The notes under the pieces are model-generated. The model was not told where the DNA came from. It saw nothing but the letters and a program-made list of their open reading frames with translations, and made no database searches. This document shows, one piece after another, positions 59,928 to 64,000 of a DNA stretch of 64,000 nt. Location: the NCBI GenBank assembly GCA_036389485.1, contig DASVPR010000026.1:1-64000 (forward strand). Direction: 5' to 3'. The position numbers were made by a program, and so were the translations under genes. Source of the stretch: CADCVT01 sp036389485 (GTDB lineage Bacteria > Actinomycetota > Thermoleophilia > Solirubrobacterales > Solirubrobacteraceae). How positions within the stretch are numbered: position 1 is the stretch's first letter; each line of letters begins with the position of its first letter.

Positions 59928-61304
59928 ATGATCTTCCGGCAGGTCACGCACGACGACCTCGGGTGCGCGAGCTATGTGATCGGCGACGAGGACGCGGGCG
60001 TCGCGGCGGTCGTCGACCCGAAGCTCGACATCGCCGAGTACCTGCGGCTGGCGCGCTACCTCGGCGTCCGCATCGACCACATCCTGGAGACGCACACCCA
60101 CGCCGATCACGTGTCGGGCCACGGCCGGCTGGCGGACGCGACCGACGCGACGATCCACATCCACCACGCCGCGGAGGCCGCCTACGATCACGAGCCCTTC
60201 GACGACGGGTGGGAGCTCGAGCTCGGCGGCCTGAGGATCAGGGCGCTGCACACGCCCGGCCACCGCCCGGAGCACACCGCGTTCGCGCTCGTCGACACCG
60301 AGCGCGGCGACGAGCCGTGGGCGGTCCTGACCGGCGACACGCTCTTCGTCGGCGACATCGCGCGCCCCGACCTCGCCGTCGACAAGGAGGAGGGCGCGCG
60401 CGGGATCTTCCGCTCCCTGAACGAGAAGCTCCTGACCCTGCCCGACACGTGCGAGGTGTGGCCCGGCCATCTCGGCGGCTCGCTGTGCGGCGGGCCGGGG
60501 ATGGACCTGAAGCCCTCCTCGACGATCGGCTTCGAGCGCGCCCACCAGGAGCTGCTCGGCATCGCCGAGGAGGACGCCTTCGTCGAGGCCGCGACCGCGA
60601 ACCTCAGCCCGCAGCCGCCGAACTTCCGCACCATCGTCGACCTCAACCGCGGCCCGCTGGTCAAGGACGAGGCCGTCTCGCACCCGCTCGCCCCGCGGCA
60701 GGTCCTGCACGCGCAGCGCGACGGCGCGCTCGTGGTCGACGTGCGGACCGACCAGCAGTTCGACGAGGCGCACGTCCCCGGCGCGCTGGCGATCACGGCG
60801 CGGCGCGCGGGCTTCGGCTCGAAGCTCGCGTGGCTGGCCGAGCCCGGCCGGCCGATCGTGCTCGTGGGCCGCGACGACGACGACGCGCGCGAGGCGGCCG
60901 AGCTGGCGGCGGTCGTCGGCCTGGGGACGATCGCGGGGCACCTCGCGGGCGGCATGACGTCGTGGCGCGAGGAGGGGATGGCGGTCGAGCGCGTCGAGCG
61001 CGTGACGGTGGCCGACCTGCACGAGCGCTGGGCACGCAAAGAAGTGCAGGTCCTCGACGTCCGCGAGCGCGACGAGTGGGACGCCGGCCACATCCCCGGC
61101 TCCGCCCACCGGCCCTACCACGACCTGCGCGACCTCCCCGAGGAGCTGGACCCGTCGCGGCCCGTCGCGGTCATCTGCGCGAGCGGCCAGCGGGCGGCGG
61201 TGGGCGCGAGCCTCGTCCGCGGCCACGGCGTCGAGGACGTCCTGCACGTGGTCGACGGCGGTGTGCCGTCGTGGAAGCGGCGCGGCTGGCCCGTCGAGAC
61301 GTAG
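59928..61304 (+). CDS. MBL-fold hydrolase fused to two rhodanese domains (CstB/persulfide dioxygenase-like)
   Basis: 458 aa from ATG 59928. The MBL part (1-230) has the metal motif LETHTHADHVSGHGRLA with later His in HTPGHRPEHT and Asp in LTGDTLFVGD. Next come two rhodanese modules. The first (~255-350) has no Cys in the active loop (VLVGRDDDDAREA). The second (~355-458) has it in AVICASGQRAAVG. Such proteins oxidise persulfides to sulfite/thiosulfate. The good ribosome site GGGAGGA lies before the start. It is followed at once by the YcaQ-like gene. Confidence 0.92.
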   Translation: MIFRQVTHDDLGCASYVIGDEDAGVAAVVDPKLDIAEYLRLARYLGVRIDHILETHTHADHVSGHGRLADATDATIHIHHAAEAAYDHEPFDDGWELELGGLRIRALHTPGHRPEHTAFALVDTERGDEPWAVLTGDTLFVGDIARPDLAVDKEEGARGIFRSLNEKLLTLPDTCEVWPGHLGGSLCGGPGMDLKPSSTIGFERAHQELLGIAEEDAFVEAATANLSPQPPNFRTIVDLNRGPLVKDEAVSHPLAPRQVLHAQRDGALVVDVRTDQQFDEAHVPGALAITARRAGFGSKLAWLAEPGRPIVLVGRDDDDAREAAELAAVVGLGTIAGHLAGGMTSWREEGMAVERVERVTVADLHERWARKEVQVLDVRERDEWDAGHIPGSAHRPYHDLRDLPEELDPSRPVAVICASGQRAAVGASLVRGHGVEDVLHVVDGGVPSWKRRGWPVET

Positions 61305-62507
61305 GTGCCGGCGCTCGGCGTCGACGAGGCCCGGCGCGCCGGGCTGGCCGCGCAGGGCTTCGGCGGCCCGCCGCTGAAGGGCGCCGTCGCCGCGCGCTCC
61401 CTGCGCGCGCGCGTGCTCGCGCGCGCGGGACTGCTCCAGATCGACTCGGTCAACGTGCTCGAGCGGGCGCACTACCTGCCGGCGTTCAGCCGCCTCGGGC
61501 CGTACGACCGGTCGGCGCTCGACCGCATGTCCCAGCGCGCGCCGCGGCGGCTGTACGAGTACTGGGGCCACGAGGCGTCGCTGCTGCCGGTCGAGCTGCA
61601 GCCGCTGCTGCGCTGGCGGATGGAGCGGGTGCAGCAGGAGGGCTGGGGGAGCATGCGCCGGGTCGCGCGGCGCCGCCCCGAGCTGCTCGGCGCGCTGCTC
61701 GAGGACCTGCGCGACCGCGGCCCGCTCACCGCCCGCCAGCTCGCGCACCACGACGAGGCCGCGGGGCCGAAGGGGCCGTGGTGGGACTGGTCGGACGTCA
61801 AGGCCGCGCTCGAGTACCTCTTCTTCACCGGCGCCGTGACCAGCGCGCGCCGGGAGCGGTTCGAGCGCGTCTACGACCTGCCCGAGCGCGTGCTCCCGGC
61901 GGAGGTCCTCGCGGCGCCCACGCCGCCGGTCGCCGAAGCGCAGCGGGAGCTGATCCGCGTGGCGGCGCGCGCGATGGGCGTCGCGACCGAGCAGGACCTG
62001 CGCGACTACTTCCGCCTGCCGGCGCGCGAGGCCAAGCAGCGGATCGCCGAGCTGGTGGAGGACGGCGCGCTGGTGCCAGGCACCGTGGAGGGGTGGCCGG
62101 GCGTCGCGTACCTCGACCCCGGCCTGCGCGTGCCGCGGTCGATCCGGGCGCGCGCGCTCGTCGGCCCGTTCGACTCGCTGATCTGGCACCGGCCGCGGGC
62201 AGAGCGGCTCTTCGGCTTCCGGTACCGGATCGAGATCTACGTGCCGCGCGAGAAGCGGATCTTCGGCTACTACGTCCTGCCGTTCCTGCTCGGCGACCGG
62301 CTCGTCGCGCGGGTCGACCTCAAGAGCGACCGCGCCGGCGGGGCGCTGCTCGTGCAGGCCGCGCACGCCGAGCCCGGAGCGCCACCGGAGACCGCCGCGG
62401 AGCTCGCGGCGGAGCTGCGCCGGATGGCGGGCTGGCTGGGCCTGGAGCGGGTCCGGATCGCCCGTCGCGGCGACCTGGCGCGGCCGCTCGCGCGGGAGCT
62501 GCGGTGA
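61305..62507 (+). CDS. YcaQ-like winged-helix DNA glycosylase family protein (HTH_42)
   Basis: 400 aa from GTG 61305, directly after the preceding TAG. Motif LLQIDSVNVLERAHYLPAFS has the family Q-x-D, and RLYEYWGHEASLLPVELQPL is also conserved. Tandem winged-helix parts follow (LTARQLAHHDE and VATEQDLRDYFRLPAREAKQ). Relatives in E. coli (YcaQ) unhook interstrand DNA crosslinks. Translational coupling to the MBL-rhodanese gene is likely from the zero gap, though the functional link is not apparent. Confidence 0.9.
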   Translation: MPALGVDEARRAGLAAQGFGGPPLKGAVAARSLRARVLARAGLLQIDSVNVLERAHYLPAFSRLGPYDRSALDRMSQRAPRRLYEYWGHEASLLPVELQPLLRWRMERVQQEGWGSMRRVARRRPELLGALLEDLRDRGPLTARQLAHHDEAAGPKGPWWDWSDVKAALEYLFFTGAVTSARRERFERVYDLPERVLPAEVLAAPTPPVAEAQRELIRVAARAMGVATEQDLRDYFRLPAREAKQRIAELVEDGALVPGTVEGWPGVAYLDPGLRVPRSIRARALVGPFDSLIWHRPRAERLFGFRYRIEIYVPREKRIFGYYVLPFLLGDRLVARVDLKSDRAGGALLVQAAHAEPGAPPETAAELAAELRRMAGWLGLERVRIARRGDLARPLARELR

Positions 62508-62555
62508 GGCGGCGAACCGGCGCAGGACGCAGGCCGCCACTGGATACTCCAGAAC

Positions 62556-64000
62556 ATGGCTCGGCGACTGGTCCCGCTCGTCTGCGCCCTCGGCGCGCTG
62601 CTCGCAACCGCTCCGTCCGCCCTCGCCGCGGCGGACACGGAGATCAAGGTCCTCTCCAACCGCGCGGACATCGTCTCCGGCGGCGACGCGCTCGTGCAGG
62701 TGGTGCCGCCCGACGGGGTGGAGCCGAGCGCGCTGCGCGTGGACGTCGACGGCCGCGACGTCACGGGCCAGTTCGCCGTCCGGCCCGACGGCCGGTTCCT
62801 CGCGCTGCTCACCGGGCTGAAGGAGGGCGCCAACATCGTGACGGCCCGCGCGCCCGGCGACCGGGGCGCCCGCCTGACGGTCCGCAACCACCCGATCGGC
62901 GGCCCGACGATCGCCGGCCCGCAGATCCAGCCGTGGACGTGCTTCGAGGGCGCGCTCGACGCCCAGTGCAACCGCCCGCCGAAGTACGAGTTCTTCTACA
63001 AGTCGACGGGCGGCGGCGGGCTGGAGTCCTACGACCCCGAGAACCCGCCTTCCGACGTCGCGACGACCACGACGGACCAGGGCAAGGAGGTCCCGTTCAT
63101 CGTCCGCCAGGAGACCGGCGCGCTCGACCGCGACGAGTACCGCATCGCCGTCCTCTACGACCCGGCCAAGCCGTGGGAGCCGTGGGCGCCGCAGGACGGC
63201 TTCAACCACAAGCTCGTGATCTTCCACGGCGCGAGCTGCGACACGAGCTACGAGCAGGCCGACGCGCCCGACGTGCTCAACGAGACCGCGCTCGGCCGCG
63301 GCTTCGTGACGATGTCGCACGCGCTCGACAACGCCGGCCACAACTGCAACATCGTCACCCAGGCCGAGTCGCTGATCATGACGAAGGAGCGCGTCGTCGA
63401 GCAGTACGGCGAGCTGCGCTACACGATCGGCAGCGGCTGCTCGGGCGGATCGCTGGTGCAGCAGCAGCTGGCGAACGCCTACCCCGGCCTCTACCAGGGG
63501 ATCACGCCGGCCTGCTCGTTCACCGACGCCTGGTCGTCGGCGATGCAGTACGTCAACTACCAGCTGCTGCGCAACTACTACGAGCACCCGAACCGCTGGC
63601 GGCCGGGCGTCGCGTGGAACACCGACAAGCGCAGCGCGGTCGAGGGCCACCCGAACCCCGGCAACTCGATCACGTTCACCGAGGTCATCCCGTCGAGCGG
63701 CGAGCCGACGCGCGACTGCCCCGGCGTCCCGCCGGAGCAGGTCTACGACGAGAACACGAACCCGGACGGCGTGCGCTGCACGTTCCAGGACTACATGGTC
63801 AACGTGTTCGGCCGCCGCCCGCAGGACGGGTTCGCCGGCCGGCCGGTCGGCAACGTCGGCTTCCAGTACGGCCTGAAGGCGCTGCTCGCGCAGAAGATCA
63901 CGCCGACCGAGTTCCTCGACCTCAACGCGAAGATCGGCTCGTACGACATCGACTACGACTTCATCGAGGAGCGGATGGACGCCGACCGGCCGGCGCTCGA
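62556..64000 (+). CDS. DUF6351-type secreted hydrolase (partial, runs off the end)
   Basis: At least 481 codons from ATG 62556, no stop before base 64000. Signal peptide RRLVPLVCALGALLATAPSALA, then LSNRADIVSGGDALVQVVPP (an Ig-like domain). The main domain has YTIGSGCSGGSLVQQQLANA, a serine-hydrolase nucleophile elbow of the GxSxG kind with Cys, and later TYFTEV-type segments (SITFTEVIPSSGEP). This combination is known as DUF6351 in secreted actinobacterial proteins; the number is from memory. It starts 48 bases after the YcaQ gene. Confidence 0.8.
   Translation, partial: MARRLVPLVCALGALLATAPSALAAADTEIKVLSNRADIVSGGDALVQVVPPDGVEPSALRVDVDGRDVTGQFAVRPDGRFLALLTGLKEGANIVTARAPGDRGARLTVRNHPIGGPTIAGPQIQPWTCFEGALDAQCNRPPKYEFFYKSTGGGGLESYDPENPPSDVATTTTDQGKEVPFIVRQETGALDRDEYRIAVLYDPAKPWEPWAPQDGFNHKLVIFHGASCDTSYEQADAPDVLNETALGRGFVTMSHALDNAGHNCNIVTQAESLIMTKERVVEQYGELRYTIGSGCSGGSLVQQQLANAYPGLYQGITPACSFTDAWSSAMQYVNYQLLRNYYEHPNRWRPGVAWNTDKRSAVEGHPNPGNSITFTEVIPSSGEPTRDCPGVPPEQVYDENTNPDGVRCTFQDYMVNVFGRRPQDGFAGRPVGNVGFQYGLKALLAQKITPTEFLDLNAKIGSYDIDYDFIEERMDADRPAL

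Noticed and set aside
59478..63650. A very long open frame (1390 codons) on the minus strand
   Set aside because: It lies antisense to MBL-rhodanese, YcaQ and the DUF6351 gene; its translation is Arg/Ala/Val/Leu-rich and shows no motif. Such frames arise from high third-position GC.

Overview
The window is about 72-75% GC by eye, dense, and mostly single-copy chromosomal genes. The best fit is an actinobacterium (Actinomycetota), probably the Thermoleophilia/Solirubrobacterales. The grounds are the extreme GC, GTG starts, ATGA/GTGA gene junctions, a SigB/F-type sigma factor with a STAS partner, a CCG-domain succinate dehydrogenase anchor, FadE-type acyl-CoA dehydrogenase pairs, and many small secreted proteins. 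The lineage is inference. The strain could not be identified from sequence alone.

Layout. 1-2142: end of sdhA, then sdhB and a two-CCG-domain (SdhE/MfrE-like) subunit. 2218-6015: adenylate cyclase, ArsR-AHSA1 fusion regulator, lysozyme-like secreted protein and two unknowns. 6012-9515: lysC-asd with a divergent GH3-like protein. 9519-12852: dnaX-ybaB-recR-HIT operon. 12893-17675: secreted or anchored unknowns, cold-shock protein, SRP RNA, trypsin-like protease and DoxX. 17699-18767: tRNA-Val(CAC) followed by a stretch of gene remnants. 18768-21840: PIG-V-like mannosyltransferase and DsbA, then a 23-bp-period palindrome array next to a RAYT transposase. 21837-28990: hydrolases, M1 peptidase and a large secreted esterase. 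29013-31758: TetR and two acyl-CoA dehydrogenases, the first cut by a stop codon. 31967-34847: GST-like protein, S15 peptidase carrying palindromes inside its reading frame, and an Rrf2 regulator. 34854-38399: sulfate ABC transporter operon. 38533-43848: flavin monooxygenase, cupin/AraC pair, GT2/PAP2 pair and an LVIVD-repeat protein. 43865-47433: gene remnants, then a lower-GC island of unknown genes ending at tRNA-Ser(GGA). 47469-53441: M29 aminopeptidase, STAS/sigma pair, DUF892 protein with a Ser/Arg-rich tail, SDR and a GCS2 ligase. 53484-56686: two overlapping genes that together equal one VioB/RebD-type protein with its halves swapped. 56683-64000: VTT membrane protein, Rho-N protein, cell-surface hydrolases, MBL-rhodanese, YcaQ-like protein and a DUF6351 protein running off the end.

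The most interesting observations are four. First, the split and order-reversed VioB-like pair (53484-56686) next to a GCS2 ligase. Second, a RAYT/REP system whose 13-bp palindrome (GGGGACTGTCCCC) forms exact 23-bp arrays and also sits inside two coding sequences. Third, two regions next to tRNA genes that hold gene remnants or a foreign island. Fourth, five convergent gene pairs whose stop codons are fused in a shared CTAG.
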